14,718 bases of DNA from RSA11 sp965652565 (GCA_965652565.1 CBFGWL010000074.1:1-14718); one strand, 5' to 3'; shown: positions 6,210 through 14,529, counted from the first letter of the stretch. Made by a program: numbers and translations. Notes: generated by a model not told the origin, from the letters alone.

Positions 6210-7276
6210 GCGGCGGCCGCACACCCGAGCTGATCAGCGTCACGGCGCCGGTCCTCAACGAGGAGGACATCCTCGAGACCTTCTACGAGCGCGTGCGCGA
6301 CGCGCTCGCCGAGTTCGAGTGGGAGCTCGTGCTCGTGAACGACGGCTCGACCGACTCCACCCCCCAGCTCCTCGACGAGCTCGCCGCGCGTGACGAGCGC
6401 GTGAAGGTCGTGCACCTGGCGCGCAATTTCGGCTACCAGCCCGCGGTCATCGCGGGCCTCGACCACTGCCGCGGCGACGTGGTCGTCACGATCGACGCGG
6501 ACCTCCAGGACCCGCCCGAGCTCATGCTCGAGATGCTTGAGCGCTGGAGCGAGGGCTCCGACGTGGTGTACGCCGTGCGCCGCGAGCGCCTCGGCGAGGG
6601 CAAGCTCAAGCTGATCACGGCGCGCTGGTTCTCGAGCCTGTTCACGCGCCTGGCCGAGCTCGACATCCCCACGAACGCGGGCGACTACCGCCTCCTGGAC
6701 CGCCGCGCGGTGGACGCGCTCCTGCGCATGCGCGAGCGCAGCCGGTTCATGCGCGGGATGACCGTGTGGGTCGGGTTCACGCAGAGCTCCGTGCCCTACG
6801 ACCGCGACCCGCGCTACGCGGGCGAGACGCGCTACCGCTGGCGCACGCTGCTCAAGATCTCGCTCGACGCGATCTCCTCGTTCTCCCACGTCCCCCTGCA
6901 GATCGCGACGATCGTGGGCTTCGTCGTCTCCTTCCTCGCCTTCCTGGGGATCCCGTACGTGCTGGTGAGCCGCCTTTTCGACCTCTACGTCGAGGGCCTC
7001 AGCACGGTGCTCTTCGCGATCCTCTTCCTCGGCGGGATCCAGCTGATCACGCTGGGGATCATCGGCGAGTACATCAGCCGCATCTATGACGAGGTCAAAC
7101 GCCGCCCGCTGTATCTGGTCGGCGAGCGGCGCAACGTCGAGGGCCCCTACCCCGGCCTCGCGGACTTCGACCCGCCCACCCACCGCGCGATCGGCCCGGG
7201 CACGAGCCGCGCGCCCGTCGCCACCGACGGCGGCGAGCCACGCGAGCCGGAGCCGGCGGGGGTGGACCGTGGCTAA
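6206..7276 (+). CDS. GtrB/DPM1-like polyprenyl-phosphate glycosyltransferase (GT2)
   Basis: The 356-residue product is a GT-A fold family 2 enzyme. Visible motifs are APVLNEE (14-20), VNDGSTD (44-50), IDADLQDPPE (96-105, the metal-binding DXD at Asp97/Asp99) and NAGDYRLLDR (157-166). Two membrane helices follow at about 233-255 and 266-289, then the typical GEYISRIYDEVKRRPLYLV segment. This is the layout of GtrB and bacterial dolichol-phosphate-mannose synthase relatives, which transfer a sugar from a nucleotide donor to polyprenyl phosphate on the inner membrane face. Such lipid-linked monosaccharides are the donors used by GT-C enzymes, so it probably serves one or more of the three membrane paralogs here. 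The last ~45 residues are a low-complexity Pro/Glu/Arg tail. Its start overlaps the TylF-type stop by 4 bp, and its end overlaps the next start by 8 bp. Confidence 0.9.
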   Translation: MSGGRTPELISVTAPVLNEEDILETFYERVRDALAEFEWELVLVNDGSTDSTPQLLDELAARDERVKVVHLARNFGYQPAVIAGLDHCRGDVVVTIDADLQDPPELMLEMLERWSEGSDVVYAVRRERLGEGKLKLITARWFSSLFTRLAELDIPTNAGDYRLLDRRAVDALLRMRERSRFMRGMTVWVGFTQSSVPYDRDPRYAGETRYRWRTLLKISLDAISSFSHVPLQIATIVGFVVSFLAFLGIPYVLVSRLFDLYVEGLSTVLFAILFLGGIQLITLGIIGEYISRIYDEVKRRPLYLVGERRNVEGPYPGLADFDPPTHRAIGPGTSRAPVATDGGEPREPEPAGVDRG

Positions 7277-8219
7277 GAGCCCCTCCGAGGAGATCCCCAC
7301 GACGCCGCTCGCGATCGATTCGGACGAGATCTGCTCCGCCTGCGGCTCCGACCACCTCGTTCCCCACATGCAGGTGGCGGGCGAGATGGGCGACGAGGGC
7401 CTGATCCCGACCACGAAGCGGTTCGGCACGGCGCTCGGCAACATCGTGCGCTGCGCGGCCTGCTCACACATGCAGCTCGACCGCTTCCCCTCCGACGAGG
7501 AGCTCGACGCGGCGTACGCCGAAGCCGCCTCCGAGGACTACGTCGAGGAGGAGGCCGGCCAGCGCTACAGCTTCGCCAGCGTGCTCGAGCGGATCGAGCG
7601 CTACGCGCCCGAGCGCGGCAGCATCCTCGACGTCGGCTGCTGGGTGGGCTTTTTGCTCGCGGAGGCGCGCGAGCGCGGCTGGCGCGAGTGCGTGGGCATC
7701 GAGCCCAGCACGTTCGCCTCCGAGTACGCGCGCGAGCGACTCGGCCTCGACGTGCGCACCGAGGAGCTGTTCACCGCGGATCTACCGACCGGGCACTTCG
7801 ACGTGGTCGTCATGGGCGACGTGCTCGAGCACCTCACGCGCGCGAACGCCGCGCTGGATCGCATCGGCGAGCTGCTGCGCCCGGGCGGCCTGATCGCGCT
7901 GGAGCTGCCCGACGCGGGCTCGCGCGTCGCGCGGCTGCTCGGGCCGCGCTGGTGGTCGGTGATCCCGACCCACATCCACTACTTCACGCGCGCAAGCGCG
8001 GCGACCATGCTGCGCCGCCACGGCTACGAGCCGCTCTACGTGGCGACGGATCCGAAGTCGTTCACCGTGCGCTACTACCTCGACAAGGGCGGCGGCTACC
8101 TGCCGGCCGTCTCCAAGGCGATGATCGCCGCCGCCGAGCGACTCGGGGTCGCGGAGCGCATGTGGACGCCCGACTTCCGCGACCGCATGGTGATGATCGC
8201 GCGCTACGGCGCCGCGTAG
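7269..8219 (+). CDS. SAM methyltransferase with N-terminal zinc ribbon
   Basis: From the GTG at 7269 the product has 316 residues. An N-terminal CSAC (Cys22, Cys25) and CAAC (Cys62, Cys65) pair forms a likely four-cysteine zinc site. A class I methyltransferase domain follows: motif I ILDVGCWVGF (119-128), the acidic position in GIEPS (143-147), VVMGDVLEHL (180-189) and LLRPGGLIALELP. The later PTHIHYFT (233-240) is typical of the Methyltransf_23-type group. Motif I has Trp where the family usually has Gly (DVGCGxG), which is unusual. The open frame extends up to 7086, but that part lies inside the GT2 gene, reads as low-complexity Ser/Arg/Ala shadow sequence, and is rejected. The start overlaps the GT2 stop by 8 bp. 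The stop overlaps the convergent gene by 16 bp. Substrate unknown; a nucleotide sugar or glycan is likely from context. Confidence 0.85.
   Translation: MAKSPSEEIPTTPLAIDSDEICSACGSDHLVPHMQVAGEMGDEGLIPTTKRFGTALGNIVRCAACSHMQLDRFPSDEELDAAYAEAASEDYVEEEAGQRYSFASVLERIERYAPERGSILDVGCWVGFLLAEARERGWRECVGIEPSTFASEYARERLGLDVRTEELFTADLPTGHFDVVVMGDVLEHLTRANAALDRIGELLRPGGLIALELPDAGSRVARLLGPRWWSVIPTHIHYFTRASAATMLRRHGYEPLYVATDPKSFTVRYYLDKGGGYLPAVSKAMIAAAERLGVAERMWTPDFRDRMVMIARYGAA
8204..8219. other. Overlapping stop codons of the two convergent runs, in a palindrome
   Basis: The plus-strand methyltransferase ends in TAG at 8217-8219, and the minus-strand membrane protein ends in TAG at 8206-8204. The shared 16 bp, CTACGGCGCCGCGTAG, has CTACG/CGTAG arms around a 6-nt centre. 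There is therefore no intergenic terminator space between the runs. Transcripts must end inside the opposing gene, and the short hairpin may help in both directions. Confidence 0.6.
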
Positions 8220-10285
8220 AGCTCGAACCGCTCGCTCGCGCCGAGCCACTCCCAGCCCGCCGACTCCGCCCACTCGCCTTCCTCGATCGGCGGCAGCTCC
8301 GGGCGCCCGCGGCCGACGATCAGCAGGTCGTAGTCGCCCTCCTCGAGGGCGGCAAGGAAGTCGTCGCGCTCCGAGTAGCGCTGCTGCATCCCGTCGATCA
8401 CCGGCCCGACGAACTCGACCTCGTTCTCGAACCGCGGCCCGAACGCGGGCAGCACCGGCGAGAGGCCAGCGTCGTTCCACGCGCCCGCGAGGCCGATCCT
8501 CGCGTCCTCGGGCGCGCGCTCGACCACGGTGTCGATCACGAGATCGCCGCCGACGTAGCGGTCCTGGTTGAACCGGGCCTGCACCTCGTTGCCCACCACG
8601 GCGACGGCGAGCAGGGCCAGCGCGAGCGCCGCCGCCGTACCCGGCACGCGCCACGAGCTCCGCCACAGGCGCCGCGCCCACGGTTCGAAGGCCCAAACGA
8701 GCGCGGCGACGCCCACCACGAAGGCGAGCGCGAAGGCGAAGTCCCACCGGCCCAGGGCCACCGGGTTGAGCTCCCCGCCCGCCGACTTGGCGATGCCGTG
8801 CAACAGCGCGAGGAACCCGATGCCGGTCAGCGCGAGCGCCCCCCAGCGCACGAGCCCGGCCGCCCAGGCCGCGAGCGCGAGGGCGACGATGATCGCCGGA
8901 ATCGCGTAGCGCGAGTCGGCGCCCACCAGCAGCGGCATGCCCTCGGGCCCACCCGCGGTGTACGGGGTGATCGCGTATGCGACGAGCAAGAGCGCGGCGC
9001 AGGTCGCGAGCGCCAGCGCGAGCCCGCGGCCCCGGGCGCGGCCGCGTACGAGCGCGAGTACGAGCGCGATCGCCCCGGCGGCCAGCGCGAGCCCCGCCGG
9101 AGCGGCCAGGAAGCTGCGCAGCTGGGGGAAGATGTACTCGCGCCAGGCGCCGCCGTCGGTGAGGTAGTCGGCGATCGTGGACCCGAACTGCTCGCGCGTG
9201 ACGTCGTGCGGCGCGCTGAAGATCTCGATGCCGAGCGGTGCGACGCGCACGGGGAACACCGGGTTGCCCGACTCGATCCAGTTGCGCAGCAGCCACACAC
9301 CGCCCGCGAGCGCGATCAGGCCCACGAGCGCCGCGCCCTGCCGCAGCACGGTGCGCAGGTCGCGGCCATCCAAGAGGCGGGCCAGAGCCCAGACCACGAC
9401 AACGATCGCCACCGAGGAGACGCCGTACCACTTCGTGCCGAAGGAGACCCCGAGGGCCAGCCCGGCGAGCACGAGCTCCGCCGTGGCGCCGCTGCGGTGG
9501 TGCCTGACCAGGAACAGCAGCCCCGCCGCGAAGCCGAACAGCATGAGCGAGTCCGTGAGCGACTGGCGCATCGCGGAGACCGCCACGGCCGGGATCGCGA
9601 GCAGCAGGCACGCGGCGATCAGCGCGACCGGCACGCCCGCGCCGACGCGGCGGGCGAGCGTGTGCATGGCGAGCCCCGTGAGCGCGTACGTCGTCCACAT
9701 CGCCCCGTGCGCGAGGAAGTCGTTGTGCCAGGGGAGCACGAAGGCGAGGATCAGTACGTCGCCGTTGTTCGGGTAGTTGCCCGGCGCGACGGCCGGCAGG
9801 AAGTTGTCGATCTGCCAGATCGAGCCGCTCTGCATCCAGCGGATCACGTTCGGCAGGTGGAAGGTCCCGAAGTCGACGGAGCCGACGGGCACGACGATCT
9901 GATCCACCGCGAAGGCCAGGAAGAAGAGCGCGACGAGCGCGACCCCGCCCCACGCCAGCGGGCGGGTGAAGCGCGCGTAGGGATCCCCGGGCTCGCGCAG
10001 GGGAAGCTCGGGCGGCCTTGCGGTGGACGCGGGTACGCGCCAGCAGACGGCGAACCACACGGCGGCCGCGACGATCACCGCGGTGCGGCTCAACAGGCCG
10101 AGCGCGGCGGGCACCAGGTGGATCGCCATCACGCCGAGCACCGAGACCAGGGCGAGCGCCGTCGCGGCCTCCGCTCCCACGAGCCACGGCAGGCGCCGGC
10201 GGACGAGCAGCCACGCGCCGCCGAGCGCCGCCGCGAGCGTCGCGGCGAACAACACCCCTCCGATCAAAAACTCCCCGGTCGGCAT
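8204..10285 (-). CDS. GT-C-like multipass membrane glycosyltransferase, paralog 2
   Basis: The 693-residue product has the same design as the genes at 3168-5291 and 10285-12420: many membrane helices and a soluble C-terminal domain of about 115 residues. The candidate catalytic loop follows the fourth hydrophobic segment: VDFGTFHLP (Asp138, His143), WMQSGSIW and APGNYPNNGD (Asp176). Further landmarks are RHHRSGAT, FGTKWYG (282-288), NPVFPVRVAPLG (341-352) and PYTAGGPEGMP. The tail has PAFGPRFENEVEFVGP. These fit GT-C enzymes that take sugar from a polyprenyl-phosphate donor on the outer membrane face. Its ATG overlaps the upstream stop as TGATG, sharing one base, so translation is probably coupled to paralog 3. 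It is the last gene of the minus-strand run. Specific substrate unknown. Confidence 0.75.
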   Translation of the reverse strand: MPTGEFLIGGVLFAATLAAALGGAWLLVRRRLPWLVGAEAATALALVSVLGVMAIHLVPAALGLLSRTAVIVAAAVWFAVCWRVPASTARPPELPLREPGDPYARFTRPLAWGGVALVALFFLAFAVDQIVVPVGSVDFGTFHLPNVIRWMQSGSIWQIDNFLPAVAPGNYPNNGDVLILAFVLPWHNDFLAHGAMWTTYALTGLAMHTLARRVGAGVPVALIAACLLLAIPAVAVSAMRQSLTDSLMLFGFAAGLLFLVRHHRSGATAELVLAGLALGVSFGTKWYGVSSVAIVVVVWALARLLDGRDLRTVLRQGAALVGLIALAGGVWLLRNWIESGNPVFPVRVAPLGIEIFSAPHDVTREQFGSTIADYLTDGGAWREYIFPQLRSFLAAPAGLALAAGAIALVLALVRGRARGRGLALALATCAALLLVAYAITPYTAGGPEGMPLLVGADSRYAIPAIIVALALAAWAAGLVRWGALALTGIGFLALLHGIAKSAGGELNPVALGRWDFAFALAFVVGVAALVWAFEPWARRLWRSSWRVPGTAAALALALLAVAVVGNEVQARFNQDRYVGGDLVIDTVVERAPEDARIGLAGAWNDAGLSPVLPAFGPRFENEVEFVGPVIDGMQQRYSERDDFLAALEEGDYDLLIVGRGRPELPPIEEGEWAESAGWEWLGASERFELYAAP
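9234..9295 (-). repeat. 62-bp coding stretch nearly identical to 11369-11430
   Basis: This stretch, encoding the WLLRNWIESGNPVFPVRVAP region of paralog 2, matches the same region of paralog 3 (11369-11430) at 59 of 62 bases in the same orientation. Two of the three differences are C/T and one is A/G. It marks the two genes as a close tandem duplication, or a point of gene conversion or very strong constraint. Confidence 0.75.
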
Positions 10286-12420
10286 CAGCTCTCAACCCCC
10301 GCGCCGATCTCGGCCGCCGGCCCGGGCTCGTACATCCGCATCTCGATCCCGGCGAAGCCCAGGTTCGGATGCGGTCCCTGCGCGTACGGGCGCCAGCCGA
10401 GCTCACGCAGCCAGCGCTCCTGGCGCTCGGGCAGCCCCTCATCCACCGTGTCGAGGTTCTGGACCACGACGTAGTCGAAGTCACCCGCCTCGACCGCGGC
10501 CCGGAAGGCCTCGGGATCGCGGTAGCTCGTCAGCATCTCGCGCTCGCGCGTCCCGATGTAGACGACCTCGTTGCGCAGCCGCGGCCCGAACAGGGGGTAG
10601 TTGCCGAACCCGTCGCCGACGATGCCGATCCGCGCGCCCTCCTCGACGCGCCCCTTGTTGATCCGGTCGATCGGATCGTTGAGGTCGGCGTAGCGGCGCT
10701 CGGCGTACCGGTTCTCGAGCGCCGCGCCGAGCAGCACGCAGGCGACCAGGGCGCCGGCGGCGCCGGCCAGCGCGAGCCGAGGGCCGACGCGCGGCCGCAC
10801 CCCGAGGACGATGAGCACGCCGAGGACGAGCAGGCCCGCGCCGACGAGCAGCAGCCAGGCCTTGCTGACTGCACCCAGGGGCAGGTCGAGCGAGCGCTGC
10901 ACGCCATCGGCGATCGCGATGAGCAGGACCACCTCGACGGCCAGCCGCGCGCGGCCGATCCGCGTGAGCGCCCAGGCGATCGCGGGCGCGCCCACGATCA
11001 GCGCCGGGATCACGTACCGCGCGTTCACCCAGCCCTCGGTCGGGGCGTCCTGCACGCCGGATGCGGTGTACGGCGTGAAGGCGTACGCGATCACGATCAG
11101 CAGCGCCGCGACGGCCATCGCGAGCGGCCGGCCGTGGCCCCGCGGCCAGCCGGCGTCGCGGAGGCCGCGCAGGCCCGCGTCGCGGAACGAGCGCAGGCCC
11201 GCGAAGGCGAGCAGCCCCCACAGCACCACCGACGCATACCCCATGAAGTGCACGAAGGTCGGCCAGAGGAAGTCGCGGAAGATCCCGGGCCGGTTGGCGT
11301 AGTCGGCGAGCGAGAATCCTTGGAGCTCGCGGAAGCGATCGGGCGGCGCGTCGAAGATCGTGATGCCCAGCGGCGCGACGCGCACAGGGAACACCGGGTT
11401 GCCCGACTCGACCCAGTTGCGCAGCAGCCAGAAGCCGCCGCACGCGGCGACCAGGCCGGCAAGCGCAGCTCCCTGCCGGACGACTCCGGGGCGGCGCACG
11501 ATCAGCATCGCCGCGACCCACGTCGCCAGGACGGCGAGCACCGCGAACACCGCGTACCAGCGCGTGCCGAACGAGAGCCCGAGCCCGACGCCCGCGAGGA
11601 CCAGGTCCAGGCGCGCCCCGGTGCGCCAGTGCCGCAGCAGGAAGTAGGCGCCGGGCCCGAACGTGCCGAGCATGGCGGGGTCGGCGAGCCCCTGGGAGCC
11701 GCTGTAGCCCACGGCCGGGATCGCGAGTACGGACGCCGCGACGATCACGGCCGTGGCGCGCGGCACGGCGAGCTCGCGTGCTCCCGCGTACATCGCCAGC
11801 GCGGCGAGCGCGACGAACGGGTACATCACGCCGCGGGCGAGGAAGTCGCTCTCGAACGGGAGCATCGCCGCGAGGAAGAAGATGTCGCCGGTCTGCGGGT
11901 AGTTGCCGGGCGCGCGGTTGGGGATCCAGTCGTCGATCCCCCACAGCGAGCCGTCTTGCATCCAGGCGGCGACATTGGAGAGGTGGAAGCTGACGACGTC
12001 GACCTGCATGAGGCTCTCGTCGGCGTGCGCGATCAGGCTGGCGAGCATGTAGCCCGCCGCGATCGCGACGGCGCCGACGGCGATCCAGGCCGACCAGCGG
12101 CCCGAGGGTGGCGCCTCGGGGAAGTCCTCGGCATCCGGGTCGTTGAGCGCAGCGGCAATCCGCGGCGCCGCGAAGGTGACCCCGACGGCGATCAGGGCGG
12201 CGGTGAGCGCCGCGAGCTCGCGCGAGAGGATCCCGAGGATCCCCGGGATCAGGTGCGCCGCGTAGATCGCGAGCGCCGCGAGCAGGCCGAACGCGAGCAC
12301 GCTCGGCGCGCTGGGGCGCACGCGCCCGGTCGCCGCCAGCACGGCCCAGGCCGAGACTCCGGCCGCTGCGAGCACGACGCCCAGGTACGCCACCCCGCCC
12401 AAGTACTCAACGACGGTCAC
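10285..12420 (-). CDS. GT-C-like multipass membrane glycosyltransferase, paralog 3
   Basis: The 711-residue product is colinear with the other two membrane paralogs. Its N-terminal helices contain HLIPGILGILSREL (56-69), matching HVAPAALGVLSRET and HLVPAALGLLSRTA in the others. The candidate catalytic loop is VDVVSFHLS (Asp141, His146), WMQDGSLW and APGNYPQTGD (170-179). FGTRWYA and NPVFPVRVAPLG (341-352) follow. The soluble C-terminus has FGPRLRNEVVYIGTRERE. Family reasoning gives a lipid-linked-sugar transferase acting outside the membrane; substrate unknown. The start is a GTG without a clear ribosome site, 12 bp after the GT4 stop and in the same reading frame as the GT4 gene. An in-frame TAG bars any longer start. 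The stop shares one base with the start of paralog 2. Confidence 0.75.
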   Translation of the reverse strand: MTVVEYLGGVAYLGVVLAAAGVSAWAVLAATGRVRPSAPSVLAFGLLAALAIYAAHLIPGILGILSRELAALTAALIAVGVTFAAPRIAAALNDPDAEDFPEAPPSGRWSAWIAVGAVAIAAGYMLASLIAHADESLMQVDVVSFHLSNVAAWMQDGSLWGIDDWIPNRAPGNYPQTGDIFFLAAMLPFESDFLARGVMYPFVALAALAMYAGARELAVPRATAVIVAASVLAIPAVGYSGSQGLADPAMLGTFGPGAYFLLRHWRTGARLDLVLAGVGLGLSFGTRWYAVFAVLAVLATWVAAMLIVRRPGVVRQGAALAGLVAACGGFWLLRNWVESGNPVFPVRVAPLGITIFDAPPDRFRELQGFSLADYANRPGIFRDFLWPTFVHFMGYASVVLWGLLAFAGLRSFRDAGLRGLRDAGWPRGHGRPLAMAVAALLIVIAYAFTPYTASGVQDAPTEGWVNARYVIPALIVGAPAIAWALTRIGRARLAVEVVLLIAIADGVQRSLDLPLGAVSKAWLLLVGAGLLVLGVLIVLGVRPRVGPRLALAGAAGALVACVLLGAALENRYAERRYADLNDPIDRINKGRVEEGARIGIVGDGFGNYPLFGPRLRNEVVYIGTREREMLTSYRDPEAFRAAVEAGDFDYVVVQNLDTVDEGLPERQERWLRELGWRPYAQGPHPNLGFAGIEMRMYEPGPAAEIGAGVES

Positions 12421-12432
12421 GGCCGCGCGAGT

Positions 12433-13542
12433 CTAATTGCGCTCGCCCCGGCCGCGAGCCACCACCCGCTCGTATACCTCCTCGTACCGACGGACGAGCT
12501 GGCCCCAGTCGAACGCCTGGGCGCGCGCCTTGCACGCCGCGGGGGTTTGCGGGCGCTCGGCGAGCTCGAGCGCCTCCAGCATCGCCCCCGCGAGCTCGCG
12601 CTCGTCGTCGGGCGCGAACGTCGCCCCCACGGGCTCCTCGCCCAGGATCTCCGGCGTAGCGCCGGAGCGATCGCCGACCACCGGGGTGCCGGCGGCGAGC
12701 GACTCGACCAGCACCAGGCCGAACGCCTCGCCCGGCGCAGCGTTCACGGTCGCCCAGGCGGACGCGTACGCCCGCGCGAGCGCGCCCGGACCCTCGACGT
12801 CGATCCACTCGCCTCCCTCGGGCAGCGCGGGCGCGGCGGCGCTCATGAACGGGTCGCGCGGGCGCGCGACCACGAGGCGCGTATCCGGCCGCTCGCGGCG
12901 CACGCGCTCGAACGCGGCGAAGAGCAGGCCGGCGCGTTTGCGCGGATCGCCGAGCGCGGATGCGCAGAAGAGCGTCGGCGCCGCGGCGCGCTCGGCCTTC
13001 ACGTCGAACTCGGCGCCACGCACGCCGCCGGGGAGGATCACCGGGTCGCGCAGCAGGTAGCGGCGGTACGGACGCGCGGCGGCCTCGCTGAGCACCGTGC
13101 ACTCGTCGGCCTCGCGCGCGATCCGCAGTTGCATGTCGAGCCGATAGCGGCGCGCGACGAGGTACTCGCGAGTCGGCACCCCGTGGTTCGTCGCGACCAC
13201 CGGCGGGCCGCCGCGCTCCCGCGCGCGCAGGGCGGCCCACGCATCGGTCGGGAAGAAGCAATGGGCGACGTCGAACCCGCCCCGGCGCAGGCGGCGGTAC
13301 GCCGCGGGCACGCTGGTCAGGTGGTACTCGTAGGCGGCCAGGCCCGGCGGCGCGGGCGGGCGCCGGGCGCGCAGCACGCGCATGCCCTCCTCGGTGGCGG
13401 CGCCGCTCGGGCCAGCGTGAGTCGTGAGCACCGTCACCTCGTGGCCGCGCTCCGCGAGCGCGACGCCGAGGTCGTGGATCACCCGCTCGGAGCCGCGGCG
13501 CACCTCGGGCCAGTAGGTCGGGTGGACGAGCGCGATGCGCAT
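12433..13542 (-). CDS. GT4-family (GT-B fold) glycosyltransferase
   Basis: The 369-residue product starts MRIALVHPTYWPEVRRGSER, the usual N-terminus of GT-B glycosyltransferases with a glycine-containing first loop. It continues with VVATNHGVPTREYL (115-128) and ILPGGV (169-174). The donor-binding C-terminal domain contains an EX7E motif, Glu272 to Glu280 in EAFGLVLVE, followed by SLAAGTPVVG and GATPEIL. This is the GT4 pattern of retaining transferases that use nucleotide sugars in the cytoplasm. It would add a sugar to a growing lipid-linked or lipid acceptor. Longer in-frame starts up to 13761 lie inside the upstream gene and read as Arg/Ala-rich shadow, so ATG 13542 is chosen. That ATG overlaps the upstream stop as TGATG. 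No membrane segment is seen. Confidence 0.88.
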   Translation of the reverse strand: MRIALVHPTYWPEVRRGSERVIHDLGVALAERGHEVTVLTTHAGPSGAATEEGMRVLRARRPPAPPGLAAYEYHLTSVPAAYRRLRRGGFDVAHCFFPTDAWAALRARERGGPPVVATNHGVPTREYLVARRYRLDMQLRIAREADECTVLSEAAARPYRRYLLRDPVILPGGVRGAEFDVKAERAAAPTLFCASALGDPRKRAGLLFAAFERVRRERPDTRLVVARPRDPFMSAAAPALPEGGEWIDVEGPGALARAYASAWATVNAAPGEAFGLVLVESLAAGTPVVGDRSGATPEILGEEPVGATFAPDDERELAGAMLEALELAERPQTPAACKARAQAFDWGQLVRRYEEVYERVVARGRGERN

Positions 13543-14519
13543 CAGATCACCGGCGTGCGTTCCTCGACGGCGCCGCGCACGGTGGCGGCGACCTCGGTCG
13601 CGTCGACCGCCGCGCGCGCCGGGGCGTGCAGCGCGAACCGGGCGAGCGCCCGCGGGCTGAGCGTGCGCTGGCGCGCGAAGCCGACGCCCAGCTCGGCCGC
13701 GTACGGGATGGCGGCGAGCGCACCGAGCGCACGGGCCCTGCGCCTCCCGAGCGCAGCGCACGCCACGCCGAGCGCGAGCGCGGCCACGCCGACGTGCTTG
13801 CGGCTCACGAACAGACCGAGCGGCATGCGCTCGCGCAGGCCCGGATGGCGCGCCAGCAGGCGGGCGAAGCCGCGCCGGCGGCGGGCGTCGCGGAGGGCGT
13901 GGGGCAGCGGGTTCGGATAGACCGCGTGCCAGGCGAGCGCGTCGCCGGCCCAGACGAGGCGGGCGCCAAGCGCCTCGGCGCGCAGGCCCAGGTCGGTGTC
14001 CTCTCCCCAGCCGTAGCGGTCGAAGCCCTCGTCGAAGCCGCCGACGCGCTCGAGCAGGTCCTTGGGGACCAGCAGGTTGCAGGTCTCGTACAGGCCGCTC
14101 GGCGCGGTGATGTTGATCGTCCGCGCCATACCGAAGAGCAGATGCGCTTCGTCGGGGTCGGGCTCGGTGTGCCCTTGCACGATCGCGTCGCCCCCGGCCT
14201 CCTCCCGCGCCGCGCGGAGCAGAGCGGCGAGCCAGCCCGGCGCCGCGCGGCAGTCGTCGTCGACGAAGGCGATCTGCTCGCCGCGCGCCGCCCGCCAGCC
14301 GGCGTTGCGCTGGCTCCCCGGGCCGCGCGGGGCGCGGAGCTCGCGCACCTCGAGGCCCTCGGGCGGCACGGCGAAGGGGCCCTCCGCCTCCTCCGTGCGC
14401 ACGACGATCACCTCGAACTCGCCCGGGTCCAGCGTCTGCTCGGCGAGCGCCTCGAGCGCGAACGCGAGGCGCGTCTCGCGCGCGTGGGTCGGAATGACGA
14501 CGGAGACCGTCGGAGCCAT
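13542..14519 (-). CDS. GT2-family glycosyltransferase with C-terminal hydrophobic region
   Basis: The 325-residue product is a GT-A family 2 transferase. Motifs are VSVVIPTHARE (5-15), GSQRNAGWRAARG (68-80), IAFVDDDCR (83-91, Asp87-Asp89 as metal site) and GWGEDTDLGLR (170-180, the ED motif with the likely catalytic base). Two hydrophobic stretches at about 241-257 and 263-279 suggest membrane attachment or two helices. It would use a nucleotide sugar on the inner membrane face to glycosylate a lipid-linked acceptor; the sugar cannot be told. It heads the minus-strand run and is translationally coupled to the GT4 gene by a one-base TGATG overlap. The ATG at 14519 has no Shine-Dalgarno sequence, but a TAGGCT box lies 10 nt upstream, consistent with a very short leader. 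Confidence 0.88.
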   Translation of the reverse strand: MAPTVSVVIPTHARETRLAFALEALAEQTLDPGEFEVIVVRTEEAEGPFAVPPEGLEVRELRAPRGPGSQRNAGWRAARGEQIAFVDDDCRAAPGWLAALLRAAREEAGGDAIVQGHTEPDPDEAHLLFGMARTINITAPSGLYETCNLLVPKDLLERVGGFDEGFDRYGWGEDTDLGLRAEALGARLVWAGDALAWHAVYPNPLPHALRDARRRRGFARLLARHPGLRERMPLGLFVSRKHVGVAALALGVACAALGRRRARALGALAAIPYAAELGVGFARQRTLSPRALARFALHAPARAAVDATEVAATVRGAVEERTPVI

Positions 14520-14529
14520 GGAACCGCCG

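Noticed and set aside
7086..7268. Upstream extension of the zinc-ribbon methyltransferase
   Set aside because: It lies wholly inside the GT2 gene, and its translation is a Ser/Arg/Ala-rich shadow without homology features. The GTG at 7269 gives a sensible N-terminus before the first CxxC.
13543..13761. Upstream extension of the GT4 gene
   Set aside because: The extra residues are Arg-rich shadow of the GT2 gene. MRIALVHP at 13542 is the normal GT4 N-terminus and is coupled to the GT2 stop by TGATG.
10018..13920. Very long plus-strand open frame (1300 codons) and similar long frames at 2604-5348 and 7688-10474
   Set aside because: They are antisense or out-of-frame shadows in GC-rich DNA with Arg/Ala/Gly-rich, domain-less translations, lying over genes with clear family motifs.
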